From Lagopus muta (taxonomy: Eukaryota > Chordata > Aves > Galliformes > Phasianidae): a DNA stretch of 64,000 bases. Shown here one piece after another: positions 24,247 to 35,628 of the stretch; within the stretch, counting starts at the first letter, position 1, and each line of letters begins with the position of its first letter. The stretch is from NCBI RefSeq assembly GCF_023343835.1, contig NC_064433.1, positions 73,264,823 to 73,328,822 of the forward strand, in the 5' to 3' direction. The translations under genes and the position numbers were made by a program. The notes beneath the pieces are model-generated. The model did not search any database. It had not been told where the DNA came from and worked only from the letters and a program-made list of their open reading frames with translations.

Positions 24247-25375
24247 TATTTGGATAGAAGCATGAAGAGCTATGAGAAATTTCAGAGGCTATAAGCCTGC
24301 TGGAGTATTGTGGACATGTTGTGACTGGTTATGAGCAGAGGCAGAATAAAGGAAAAAGCTGTGTGAAGGTATTGTGAGGAAATGCAAGATAAGTAAAATT
24401 ATGGGGACAAGGAGAACTGTGAATATGAAGATTTGGCAGTTCTCATGAAGCATGAGAATGAGGAATGAATGAAGAATGAAGAATAAAGAGGGTATAAGGA
24501 TAATATTAAGAGCTGAGTTTTCTGTAAAGATCAGTGAGCAAAGGGTAGTCTAATGGAGGTGCAGGACAAGAGAGCACAGGAAGGAATATTAGTTTTGTAT
24601 TGCTTTGAAGACAAACTGAGGAAGTAGTTCAAAGGTGCAATAGTTATTTGCCTATTAGAAACAAAGGATGCCTCTTATCTGTAGTTAGGATGGAACAGGC
24701 AACATGTAACAGGGGAAGTAGCTGAGGAAAGTAGTGGAAAGTAACAAACAGTGTTGGATTAGGAGAACACATACAAATAAAAAGGAATGATATTTTATTA
24801 AGCAAGATGCAACTAATGTACCTATGACTCTGTAGTAGGCACTAGCTAAAAGAAGCAGAAAGAGGGAATGGAACAAATGTGGATAGGTTAGTGGAGTTAG
24901 AACTTATACGGCACGAATTGGGATTAAATGAGAATGACAGCTCATTTAACAAGGGGTGAGAAATGATGGTGTGTGAGCAAGCAGAGAAATTATCAGTTCG
25001 TGTGTATTTATAAGGATTACAGACAAGGTGGTAGAAGTGAACAGCTATCTGATAAGTGAGTTGTGCACACAGCATGCTCAAAATAAATGAAGTACAGGTA
25101 ACTAGTATAGAGCTGGGTGTGGGACCTGGGAGAATGACAACAATTTGGGGTGAAGAAGGGAAGAGCAACGAAGATTGGGAAGGATTTTATGGGGGTGTAG
25201 ACAGTCTGCAGTTATCTGTCTCTTACTTTGATGAAGGCTGTCTAAGAATGCAGGCAGAAATGCGTGTGTAGATGGCAGCATAAGAGCAGCCTGGGAGCTA
25301 AGTGCAAGGGGCAAGCAAGCAAGAGGCACAGAAAAATGCATATTGTGAATGATGATAGGTGTGTGGATATAAGCA
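24247..25375. other. Unassigned purine-rich sequence
   Basis: Rich in GAA/GGA words on the plus strand, with open frames on the complement that have no recognisable domain. A small cluster of GAATGA/GAAGAATGAA words lies at about 24450-24485. Confidence 0.45.
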
Positions 25376-25846
25376 ATCACAGAATCATGGTAACACAGGA
25401 ATAGGAAGAGACCTCTGTAAAACATCAAGTCCAACTCTCCTGCTAAAGAAAGTTCCCTAGAGTAAGTATCACAGGAAAGTGTCCAGGTGGGTTTTTAATA
25501 TCTCCAGAAAAGGAGACTTCACAATCTCTTTGGGCAGCCTGTTACAGTGCCCTGCCACCCCCAAAGTAAAGAAGATTTTTCTCAAGTTCGTATTAAACTT
25601 TCTATGCCCTTTCATACCCTTTGCCCCTTCTTCTGCCTCTGGACACAACCAAAAAACATCTGACCTCACCCACTTAAGATATTTATAGGCCGCCAGGAGA
25701 CCTAGATCCATCTCTGCAGAGCTCCTTCCAGAAGGTCAGCCCTTAACCTGTACTGATGCATGGAATTATTCCTCCCAAGGAATATCTCCATCTATCTCTG
25801 CAATTGCCCTTGTTGAACACCATAAAATTCCTCATCACCCAACACT

Positions 25847-27562
25847 CTAGACTGTCCAGGAACCACAGAATGGTAGCACAGGCTTCTGGTGTGTTAGTGC
25901 TCCTCCCAGGTTTATGTCATTCACAAACTTGCAGCAGGTGTTCCATGTCCCTTCATCTATGTCAGCAATGAAGATGTTGAACAAGACCACACCCAGAACT
26001 AACCCCTGTGGAGTTCTGCTAATTACAGGTCTCCAACTACACTCTGGGCTGCTGATCAAAACACTATGAGCTCTGTCAAGTAAGCCAGTTCTCAATCCAC
26101 CTCACTGTCTGTTCATCTATCTCACACTTCCTTAACTATGAGGATGTTATGGAATACAGCATCAAGAGCTTTGCTAAAGTCAAGATAGACAATACCCACT
26201 GTTCTCCTATCATCTACTCAGCCAGTGATGATATCATAAAATACTACAAGATTGGTCAAGCATGATTTCCCCTTGGTGAATCCATGTGGACTACTCCTGA
26301 TAACTTTCTTTTTTTCCAATTTCCTGAATATAACATCCAGAATAAGTTGTTCCATCACCTACCTAGGGAGAAAAGTGAGGCTGACTTTCAACGATGACAA
26401 AGAACAATTCAACAATTACTTTTGCCAGATCCCTCAGCACTCATGGGTGCTAACTATCAGTACCTGTGGACCTGTGGGCATTGATTTTGCCTACACAACC
26501 TCTGACCAGATCCTCCTCAACCAAGTAGAAGTCTTCCTTTCCCCAAACTCTCTCATGTCTCTAGGGTCTTGGATACCCAAGGGGCAGTCTTAACAATAAA
26601 GACTGAAGCAAAGAAGACATTCAGCATCTCCACCTTCTCAGCATCCTTTATTATCAGAGCACCCACCTCACTGAGACCTACATTTTCCCTAGACTTCCTT
26701 TTTATGAAGACATACTTAAAGAAGCCTTTCTTGTTGTCCTTGCTAGATTTAATTCCAAGTGGGCCTTAGCCTCCCTCACTTCTTCCCTGCAGCCCCTGAC
26801 ACCATTCCTATATTCTTTCCAAGTTACCATACCATTTTTCCACATTCCATAAACTCTTCTACGTTTTCCATGAGGTCTTGATTCATGCAAATGTTCTGCT
26901 ACCTTTGCCTGGTTTCTTGCTCTTAGGGATGCACCAATACTGAGCTTGGGAGAAGTGGTGCTTGAATGTAAAACATCTTTCTTGGGACCCCTTATTTTGC
27001 AATGCTCTAACTAGACCTCCAAGTAGGTCCCCAAAGAGGTCAAAGTTGATTCTCTTGAAATCCACAGTGGCAATCCTACTTCTTGCCTTGTTTGTCCTTG
27101 AATACCACAAACTCCACTGGCTCATGGTTGCTGCAGTCAAGGCTGTCCCCAGCCCTGACACCCTCGACCAGCCCTTCCTTTTTTGTAAGAACAAGGTCCA
27201 GCAGCTGACCTCTCTTGATTGGCTTCTCCACAACACCTCTCAGAAAGTTATTTTCCACATATTGCAGGAACCTCCTGGACCATGTGTATCCCCTACAATG
27301 TTGCTTTTCCAGCATATGCTAGAACTGTTGAAGTTACCCAGGAGAAACACTGTCTGTGATTGTGAGGCTGCTTTCACTGTCTGTAGGTCTCACCAACTTC
27401 CTCTTCCTGATCAGGCAACCTGTAGTAAAAATTCACAGTGATGTCACCCACATTTGCCTGCTCCTTATTTTTCACCCATGAGCTCTCCACCCATTCATAA
27501 TTCATCCCTAGGGATTCAAAAGGATGCCCCATGGCTATACACGCCCTTGACGTGGCTGACAT
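25847..27562 (-). pseudogene. CR1 ORF2 remnant: endonuclease plus reverse transcriptase
   Basis: Endonuclease part (27562 to about 27000): segments such as SSWVKNKEQANVGDITVNFY, LLDLVLTKKEGLVEG and GDSLDCSNHEPVEFVVF match CR1-family APE endonuclease, with the S-x-H-E/D motif region (CSNHE) near its C-terminus. Linker segment: VYGMWKNG and KAHLELNLAR. RT part: HGFTKGKSCLTNL (near 26270), IVYLDFSKA, PQGLVLGVVLFNIFIADID and then FVND where active CR1 has FADD, so the catalytic aspartate pair is broken. Stops and frameshifts throughout. Confidence 0.85.
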
Positions 27563-27929
27563 TCTGGGTCATGTAATGGGAGGCAACTAAGAAACACTTG
27601 TTACTGTTCTGTTTGGCCTGTCTTATTCCCCAGTCATAAGCATATCATCAGCATTGCCATTTTTAACTCCACTTCTTGAGTCCTTTAGTTTAAAGCCTGC
27701 CTCACTAGGTTAGTCAGCCTGCTGCTGAACATTGCCCTGTCTCTTCTAGACATATGGACTCATTCCTCCCTAACAGGTTATAATCTTCATTGGAAGTCCC
27801 ACTGTGATACCCTCATACAAACACCAGCCATGTACCCAGGAACTGATGTGAACTATGTAACTATTTCTGGTTTTCCTCTTTCCTCCAACTGGCAAAACTG
27901 AGAAGGTAACTTGGGCACCCCAGTGTTTT

Positions 27930-28170
27930 TCACTTGTGCTCCCAAGGCCCTATAGTTTTCTTCGATTCTGCCCATTTTCGGGCTTCCAGTGTCATTAACG
28001 CACACATGGAAGGACAACAGAGGATAGTACGCCACGTTCTTGACAAGGTGTGGCATGCTTTCAGCAACATCCTGGATCTCAGATTCCAGGAGGCAGCATA
28101 CCTCTCAAGACACCCTGTCAGTCCAGCAGAAAGGAACATCAATAAAAGGGAATCACCCACTACATGCACG
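27930..28170 (-). pseudogene. CR1 ORF1 remnant: SGNH (esterase-like) domain
   Basis: Reads MHVVGDSLL at the top, the GDS(L) block I of the SGNH hydrolase fold known in CR1 ORF1, followed by LTGCLERYAASWNLRSRMLL and then CPSMCALMTLEARKWAESK in the place of the conserved G-x-N-D/E region. The remaining catalytic residues cannot be confirmed. Length is well below a full domain (about 200 residues), and the frame is broken downstream near 27930. Confidence 0.7.
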
Positions 28171-28760
28171 CTGCTGGTATGGTTTTTACTTGCAGATCTT
28201 GGCCATGGCTGCCTATAGTTGTATAAACATATCTGGCTTTGAGAGTGAAGCTAGAGAGTGTGAACTCAACTGCAGACTTGCTTTTGTGGATCACCAGGGA
28301 TCAAGGTGTCTTCCTTTTAGAGTTGTTCACTTCTGGAATATGACTGTTAAACAACATATGTCTATCTCCGTTGGCACCTCTAGCACTAGAAAGCATTTAA
28401 ACTGCTTTTTGCAACCCAACTCCTTGTTGTAAAAGATCATCTGTGTGAGTGCATATGTGCTAGTACTTACCTTATCTCCAGGAGAAAGTTCAAGTTACTC
28501 AGTGCTACCAACTGTCTGAACTGAAGACTCGTTTCTTACCAGTTCTGTCTTAGTGGATGCTGTAGATATCTCTGGAAATTTCTCTATAGGAAAACTAGTT
28601 TTAGCTCTCAGACAATTGTTTACCCCCATACTGGCAGACATGAAGAACAGTTCCCTTGGTTGTGAACCTGCAAGCAAGTTACAGCACTTTGTCCTGCCTG
28701 CACAAACCGCTGTTATTGAGTGCTTCTCCCAGCAGTGATAGAGTGGGCCATCCGCCACCC

Positions 28761-30309
28761 TTCCTTACACTACATAGCACTAGTCACATGAAAGCTCATA
28801 GATATCTTTCCATTTTTTTCAAGGGATAAATTCCTGAACAACAACAACAAACAAACAACAACAAGAAACCAAACCAAACAAAAAAAAACCAAGTGTTGAA
28901 GTCACAGGAAACAAACTGCCACCAGTGCAGGTTAGGCTAACGTCCTAGCATTCCTCTGCACACTTCCTCCCTATTTAACCATTGAGCTGATAGAAAGCGA
29001 ATGGTAATTCAATCTGCCAGCTGGCTGGGAGAAGAGAAAGGGATTGACAGGCACAATTAGTGCTAAGTGGTCATAGGAAAGTGTTCAAAGTGTGAGTAAA
29101 TCATCTGTGTTCAATGTGAGGAACATGGAGTGTTTGCATTCACCTGAACTCCTTTGTAATCACAGCACAGGCAACAAAATCTTTCTGCAAAGGTGGGAAC
29201 ATCGGGGTGATTCTGCATCTGTCTTCCAGTGCTGGGAATAAAAGAGCACAATCCATCCAATTCAGTGGTTATGTGGTACAAGCATCTCACTGTGTGAGCA
29301 AGCTCAGTACAGTGGTCTTAAAGCCCCTGTCCTTTTAGGACAACAATCATATGGAAAGCTCAGAACAAGATCATATAGTCTTCTCTCTTTCATCTTTCTC
29401 TTCCTCTCTCTTATCTGCTTCCTCATACACACACACACACACACACACATACAAATAAGTCTTGCCCAGCCTGACTTTTAGGTTTGTGTTCGAAATTTTC
29501 CTCTGTGGAAATACATGCTGAAGATATGTAAATGGGAGCAGAGTTGTCTTGGAACAGGTTGTGTGTCTGTATTTACTGTAACTAAATTCATTGGTTATCA
29601 TGTGAAGCTCAGGAAACCTGTTGGTTGGATTTAAATGCACATGAAAAGGATGGCAGTTCCATATTTCCAACAAGCAGCATCAGAAAAACAGAGTGCATGA
29701 CTCAATGCTACACTGTCTGTATTTTTGAGTGAGTCACCACTCATCTAGCCATGTAAATATAGAGATTACATTGAACAAGTCCCATTTTTTTGTTATCTGT
29801 TACATGCCTGTACCAAAGGCAATGAAAACATTCCTGAAGGATTGCTTCTTTCTTTTAAGATTTATAGCACTCCTCCAACATTTTCTGTGCTTAAGCTGTG
29901 TGTGTTACCCATTGTGGAACTCAAGTGCTAGTTTTCAATTGCTCTCTCACATCTTCCAGCACTAAAACTCCTTTATTTGGGTTTTGTCCCTACTGTACTT
30001 ACTGTATGTTTTATCTTACGTTACCTGAGTTAAAATGTAAGAAACTCTTAATCTAATTAACTCAGATATATTTATTTCTTCATTTCTATTTGCCAGAAAT
30101 CTAAGTTAGTATTTTCAGAGCTAGCTGATATCAAACCAGTGAGTTACAGAAGACAGAAGGAAAAGTATATTGTACTATACATGAATGTTTAAAGGCTTGT
30201 CTACCTTCAGAAGTGAATTTAGGTTGTGAGTGTGAAATTTAAATCCAACAGCTGCTTCTGAATAACTTAGTTTACCACTAACTTAGTCCACTAACTTAGA
30301 CAAGTTCTA
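28761..30309. other. Unassigned sequence with CA microsatellite
   Basis: Contains A/C-rich (CAACAA)n-like sequence at about 28838-28890 and a (CA)n run at 29427-29449. No gene or transposon recognised. Confidence 0.5.
29427..29449. repeat. (CA)n microsatellite
   Basis: Eleven uninterrupted AC units. Confidence 0.97.
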
Positions 30310-30998
30310 AGCATCCTCTGCTACAGCTTTTTCCTCAGCCAGCAGATGAACAAGCATAATTTCCCACTGTGGGTCCAGCTGAACCTGATGAGATTTAACA
30401 AGGCAAAGCGCAAGGTGCAGTACGGGTTGGAGTAATCCCAGATACAAGCACAGACTGGGAGAAAAACTCTTTGAGAGCAGCTCTACAGAGAAGAACTTGG
30501 GGACCCTAGTGGATAAAAAGATGGATGAGAGCCAGCATTGTGTCCTTGAAGTCCAGAAAGCTAACAGTATCATGGGCTGCATCAAAAGAGGAATGGCCAG
30601 CAGGGAGAGGGACTGCTTTATTCTCTGCCCTCATGAGGTCCCAGCTGGAGTACTGCATCCAGACCTGGGTGCCCCAGCACAAGAAAGATTTAGAAGAATG
30701 GAGTATGTCTGGAAGAAGGCCACAAAGTGATCAAAGGGCTGCAGCATCTCCTATGAAGAAAGGCAGAGGCAGCTGGGCTTATTCTGTCTGGAGAAGGTTC
30801 TGGGGAGACCTCATTGCAGCCTTCCAGTATTTAAGGGGAGCTTATAAACACAAGAGAGACTGACTTTATACAGTTTGATAGTGATAGCATGAAGGGAATG
30901 CTTTTTAATTTAAAGAGGAATTTCTTAGAGAAGATATTAGGAGGACATTTTTTACTCATAGAGGACTGAAGCACAACAGGCTGCCCAGAGATGTTGTG
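30310..30998 (+). mobile_element. CR1 LINE, outer copy of nested stack (left part)
   Basis: Plus-strand CR1 ORF2 C-terminus. Recognisable pieces are [13 protein letters not shown] sequence near 30390, [51 protein letters not shown] and LIAAFQYLRGAY. It runs into the 3' UTR (AACAGGCTGCCCAGAGATGT) and is then cut at 30998 by a CR1 of opposite orientation. Its missing 3' end reappears at 32413-32522. Confidence 0.88.
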
Positions 30999-31525
30999 AC
31001 AGAATTGCAAAGATTGAAAAGGACCTCAAAAGATTGTTGAACCCATCCTTCCTGCTAGAGGAATACAATAGGTTGCACAGGTAGGCATTCAGACAGGTCT
31101 TGAATATGTCTATAGGAGACTTCATAACCACCCTGAGCAACCTGTTCCAGTGCTCCATCACCCTTAACATAAATAAGTTCATATGCATGTTTGTATGGAA
31201 CTTCCTACATTTAGGTTTTGGGCCATTACTCCTTATCCTATCATTATGTACCATCAAGAGAAGCCTAGCCTCAGCCATTTGCCTCCCACCTCCCTTTAGA
31301 TATTTATAAACATCAGTCAGATCTCCCCTCAGCCTTCTTTTTCCCAGGATAAGCAGATGAAAGTTACTGAGCCTTTCCTCATATTAGAAATGCTCCAGAC
31401 CCTTTATCATCTTTGTAGCCTCTGCTGGACTCCTTCTAGGAGATCTCTGTCTTTTTTGGACTGGAAAGCCGAGAACTGCGCACAGTATTCTAAATGTGGC
31501 CTCACCAAGGCAGAGTAGAAGGGAA
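30999..31525 (-). mobile_element. CR1 LINE inserted in the outer copy
   Basis: Minus-strand CR1. Its 3' end is at 30999 (AATCTTTGCAATTCTG read on the minus strand) and the RT C-terminal region lies to the right (for example [12 protein letters not shown] near 31490 on the minus strand). It stops at 31525, where the 3' end of another minus-strand CR1 begins. Confidence 0.85.
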
Positions 31526-32405
31526 TCACAGAATCACAGAACTGTGGGGTTTGGAAAGGACCTCTAGAGATCATGGAGTCCAGCCCCCTTGTCAAAGCAG
31601 GCTCCCTAGAGCAGTTTGCACAAGTAGGCAGCCAGACAACTCTTGAATACCTCCAGAGAAGGAGACTCCATAACCTCTCTGGGCTTCCAGTGCTCTGTCA
31701 CCCTCACCATGAGGTTCTTTTGCATATTGCTGTGGAACTTCCTATGCTCCAGTTTATGGCCATTTCCACTTGTCCTATTCCCACAGACCACATGGTTGGC
31801 CATGTCCCTTTGTCTCCCACACTTAAGATATTTGTAAATGTTAATAAGATCCCCTCTTATCTTCATTTCTCAAGGCTGAACAGACCCAGGTCACCCAGCC
31901 TTTCCTCATAGGGAAGATGCTCCGGGCACTTTATAATCTTTGTGGCTCTCCTCTTTCCAGAAGATCCATGTCTTTTTTGTACTGAGGAGCCCAGAACTGG
32001 ATACAGTATTCCAGGTGAGGCCTGACCAGGGTAGAGTAGAGGGAGAGAATCACCTCTCTTCACCTGCTGGCCACACTCCTTTTAATGCAGTCCAGGATCC
32101 CATTGGCCTTCAGGGCACACTGCTGGCCTGCTGGTCATCCACCATAGCCCCCAAGTCCTGCTCCCCAGAGCTCCTCTTCAGCAGGTCATCCCCCAACCTG
32201 TACTGATACTTAAGGTTATTCCTATGTGCAAGACTCTACAGTTGCTTTCATTAAACCTCATCTGGTTCTTTTTTGCCCAACTGTCCAGACTGTCTATGTC
32301 CTGCTGAATGATTCCGGATCGCTTCCCTCTATCTGCTGGCACTCAAGGATACTGTTGGCTTTCTTGGCCACAAGGGCACACTTCTGGCTCATGGCCAAAT
32401 GAATG
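31526..32405 (-). mobile_element. CR1 LINE, second inner copy
   Basis: The minus-strand 3' end is at 31526 with two octamer units (TTCTGTGATTCTGTGATT on the minus strand). The element can be followed for about 880 bp through 3' UTR and ORF2 C-terminal sequence ([49 protein letters not shown] on the minus strand) to about 32405. It lies head to tail with the CR1 at 30999-31525. Confidence 0.88.
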
Positions 32406-32412
32406 GTGCATA

Positions 32413-32522
32413 GTTGCAGGTTTTCAAGGTATTTGATGGCAAGTCTGCTCAACGAAGTGAGTTTGGAATTAGGTAATATTTAAGGCCCCTTCCACCACAA
32501 ACTATCATATGAATGAATGAAA
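32413..32522 (+). mobile_element. CR1 LINE, outer copy of nested stack (3' end)
   Basis: CAGGTTTTCAAGGTATTTG, then GGAATTAGGTAATATTTAAG and a decayed CCCTTCCACCACAAACTATCAT tail. This is the missing 3' end of the plus-strand CR1 that stops at 30998, so the intervening about 1.4 kb was inserted into it. Confidence 0.7.
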
Positions 32523-32659
32523 ACAATTTTTCTTTTCTTGAGAGATGGAATTGAGGCAGTATTTGGTTTTGGTTCCAAGAAAAGATCAGATGTTACAGAT
32601 TTCAGCAACAAAATATAGACCTCACAAATGCACTGTAGACATTTAACGAGTTATCCCAT

Positions 32660-33140
32660 TACGCTCTCTTCAAGGATGACATACTGTATTAGGTAGCAAC
32701 ATCACACAATTCAAATTATTGGCTCTTCTCACCCAGAATCTAATCACCTTGAGGTACACAATGGACATCCCCATCCACAATACTCACCATATGCACTTAG
32801 GTCTCTGAGCAAAAGCAATCCCATGAATAGGTTTGCCTTTGTCTCAGGCAGAAATAACCCAGCCTGTTTTGCCCAGCTCGTTCTTTACATGCACCACCTG
32901 GTCTTTGTCCTCTTCTACGGTATGCAGGAGGTTTGACTGGGCAGGATCAGCTCATTTGGCAGAACCCTGAGTGTTGACTAACCATGCGGCTTTTGTCAAA
33001 TGTACACTTCAGGGTTTGAATGTCCCAACACTCGCTGGTCTCAATGCAGTCTTTAACAGTCCATTCACCCTTTACTTCAGTAGCTTCTACAGCTCATTGT
33101 ATAAGAGTACATACAGCAGCCTTCCATCTCGAATGCTTTC
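32660..33140 (-). pseudogene. ERV-L integrase C-terminal piece and 3' end
   Basis: On the minus strand, decayed reading through a segment around 32990-32760 (pieces such as KANLFMGLLLL, then CPLCTSR and a stop) that I recognise as the end of bird ERV-L integrase. It is followed by a GATTCTGGGTGAGAA block at about 32745-32731, the usual stretch before the 3' LTR. It joins directly to RNase H sequence at about 33140, so about 1.5 kb of pol, including the integrase catalytic core, is missing. An LTR should follow but is not seen. Confidence 0.65.
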
Positions 33141-34640
33141 TCACGATGCAACAGACCCATCAGCAAACATTTTCCAGCACTTTATGATGCAGTGGAGCCT
33201 CTTCAGCATGTGTAACCTTCTTTTCTGGTGATGTGTTGAAATCTTAAGTCTTTGAGCCAGTCCGTAATCACTTCTGAGCTTCCTGGATGACTGAGATTCC
33301 CTTTTTGAAACTGATCCATGTGATCCATTTACTCCACGTACCATCAGTTGGACGATGTAGGGAGGACAGGACCCTCCCTCTGAACACCAAACCAAGCACA
33401 GGCAGGTGGGGTGCCAAAAGGAGCTGTGCTTCACTACCAACCACTTCTGAAGCAGCTCAGAACTCTTCGTTTGCTGCCAATATCTCTTTTTCAGTAGGAG
33501 CATAGCAGGCCTCAGATCCTCTGTATCCGTGATTCCAAAACTCCTGGGGTCAAACTTGTGTGTCAGCTGGGCCTTTCTTCCTGAAGCTCCAAGCAAGGAC
33601 ATTCTCCCCAGTTGCAGAGCAGAGCACTTTTTGTTACATCTTGCCCTGTCCAAACTGGCCCAAGGGCTACTGTGTGAAGTATCTCCTGTTTCATTTGTTC
33701 TAGGGCCTGTTGTTGTTCAGGGCCTTATATGAAATCATTCTTCTTCCACATCACTTGATAGAGGGAGTTTACAGTCAGACTGTGATCTGGAATATGCATT
33801 CTCCAGAAGCTCACACCACCTAAGGAAGCTTGTGTTTCCTTTTTGTTAGTTGGTGGAGACACAGTGGTTATTTAATTGATCATGTCCTTGGGGATCTGGC
33901 AGTGTCCATCTTGCCATTTTATTCCTGAGAATGGGATCTTCTGTGCAGGTCCCTTGATCCTACTTTTCTTTATGGCAAGATCAGCTTTTAGAAGGATTTA
34001 AATTATTTTCTTCCTTTTCCCAAAAACAACTTCTGCTGTGTAGCCCCACACAGTGATGTTGTCAGTGTACTGCAGGTATTCAGGAGCTTCTCCCTGTTCT
34101 GGATCAGCTCGTGAGAAATGTCAGGGTTCTGTTTTGACACCTGGGGCAGTCGATTCCAGGTGAACTGGACACCCCTCTAAGTAAAAGCATACTGTGGCCT
34201 GAACGCTGCTTCCAGAGGGATTGAGAAAAAAGCATTCACAATGTCAGTTTTGGCATACAACTTGGCTGCCTTTGTCTGCAGTTATTATCTGGCACAGCAA
34301 TGTGGTGTGACTTCACTCTGGCCACAACTGTCCACTGTTAGGCAACACTTTTCAATGGACTTTTGCACTTGTCATATGGGACTACCGAAGGGTGAGCGAG
34401 TCTTGCTGGTTTCTCCTTGGTTCTCCAGTTGGTGAATCAGCTCATGAATGGAAATTAGGGAGTCCCAGTTGGTATGATATTGCTGCCAGTGCACCGCTGT
34501 ACTAGCAACCAGCACCTGCAGTTCTATTCTTAGCAACCTCACAACAGAAGAGCCTCCTGAGAGACCAGGCAAGGTAGACAGCTGCTTAATATCCTCTGCC
34601 TCCAAGGCAGCTATCCTGAAAACTCGCCAATACCCTTTTG
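33141..34640 (-). pseudogene. ERV-L reverse transcriptase and RNase H remnant
   Basis: Minus strand. N-terminal RT is in pieces (TRSPFGSPI near 34375). The palm motif reads YTDN at 34069-34058 where active reverse transcriptases have YxDD, so one catalytic aspartate is lost. Next come GIKWQDGHCQIP (near 33910), TNKKETQ and VSFWRMHIPDHS (the thumb/connection region), GPEQQQALEQ, and finally FADGS near 33150, the first RNase H motif with its Asp, where the sequence breaks off. Frame changes occur several times. Confidence 0.8.
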
Positions 34641-34943
34641 GGCCCTTGAACTACCCTATCCTGAGACAATCTGTACTAAAGATGCACAGGGCCTCTGAGC
34701 CAGTTGCAACGGAGTCCTTTTGCTTACTTTGGCATCCAGTACAGTTAACCTTTGGGATTCCCCCTTACTCCAGAAATACAGATGTTTCACCCCTTCATAA
34801 CTTGATGGCATTAGGGTACGTTGTGCACAGGTGTCCACTAAAGCCTCGTATTTCTTTGGTTCTGAAGTGATAGGCCATCACATCCACACAGTACAATACA
34901 CCCAACTATCCCTTTCCTGCATCTGGCTGCAGGAAGAGTCCCT
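34641..34943 (-). pseudogene. ERV-L protease remnant
   Basis: On the minus strand VDTCAQRTLMPSS (about 34838-34800) marks the aspartic protease active site, reading D-T-C instead of the canonical D-T-G. The rest of the domain follows to a stop near 34656. Position between gag C-terminus and RT is as expected for pro. Confidence 0.7.
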
Positions 34944-35604
34944 CTAGTTTTGGTTACGGTAGTCATTACTCATCTCTGGTGTATGAGAACCAAAAGTCTC
35001 ATTGCCATCCTTGGATGTAAGATTGCACTGTCTTCGCTGTCTGGAGAACTGCCTGCAGGAAACTGAAGCCTCCATATTGCTAGGAAGACCCACTCGTGTG
35101 ATTGCTTTCCCTTGCAACTCAAGTTTCCATGCCTGTAGGGTTGAGGTGGGTTTCCCGTCCCACTTCCGCATATCCTGTCCATGGTCATGAAGGTAAAAGC
35201 CCCGGATGCTACATGGTGTGTATCTACTATATCCTCTCTCTTGAGCAGAGGAACGCTTACTCCTAATGGATGAAGCATGGGTTCATACAGCTGGAGGAGC
35301 AGTTGAAGCTGTTTCTTTTCCTTTGAGTTCTTGAACCAGTTTCTCCACAGCTGTGACACGGGCCCTCGGGGAGGAAGAGAGATTATCTTCATATTGTCAA
35401 AGCAGGCTAGCCATTTCATCCACTATTGGTTTTCATCATCTTTCCAGTTCTTTCCTGCCAGGCTGCTGGCATATGATGATGGTGCATTCCATACAACTCT
35501 CTGCCACATACTTCACATACACATCATGTCGTCTGCATCTTGGGAACTGGTATAATTGTCCAAGTTAATTGCATACCACAATCTCTACCACAGAGTAGAG
35601 ATAG

Positions 35605-35628
35605 ATCCAGTACCCTCGAGTACTGGAT
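35605..35628. repeat. Perfect 9-bp palindrome with 6-nt loop
   Basis: ATCCAGTAC, six-base loop, GTACTGGAT. Only the left half (minus-strand sense) is shared with gag copy A, which lacks 13 nt here. It looks like a small fold-back duplication in copy B or a deletion in copy A. Confidence 0.9.

Larger units (their letters stand above)
25376..28440 (-). mobile_element. Long decayed CR1 LINE (ORF1 and ORF2 traces)
   Basis: The 3' end on the minus strand is at 25376 (CCATGATTCTGTGAT). Reading up the minus strand from about 28440: ORF1 esterase-like region, ORF1/ORF2 junction, endonuclease, RT, then 3' UTR. About 3.06 kb is left of a roughly 4.5-kb CR1. Missing pieces are much of the 5' end, a block between the endonuclease and the RT palm (near 26380), and most of the RT C-terminus (between about 25740 and 25850). 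Many stops and frameshifts. Similarity may continue weakly to about 28760 (ORF1 N-terminal part). This is one of the longest single LINE remnants in the window. Confidence 0.88.

Noticed and set aside
26962..27441. Open frame of 159 codons on the plus strand
   Set aside because: It lies antisense to the CR1 endonuclease region, whose minus-strand reading has clear CR1 motifs.
28838..28890. Possible short-repeat array of CRISPR type
   Set aside because: It is simple A/C-rich low-complexity sequence without spaced repeats; the genome is animal.
33141..33653. Open frame of 170 codons on the minus strand as a host gene
   Set aside because: It is a frame-shifted reading through the ERV-L connection/RNase H region; the ERV motifs are spread over more than one frame.
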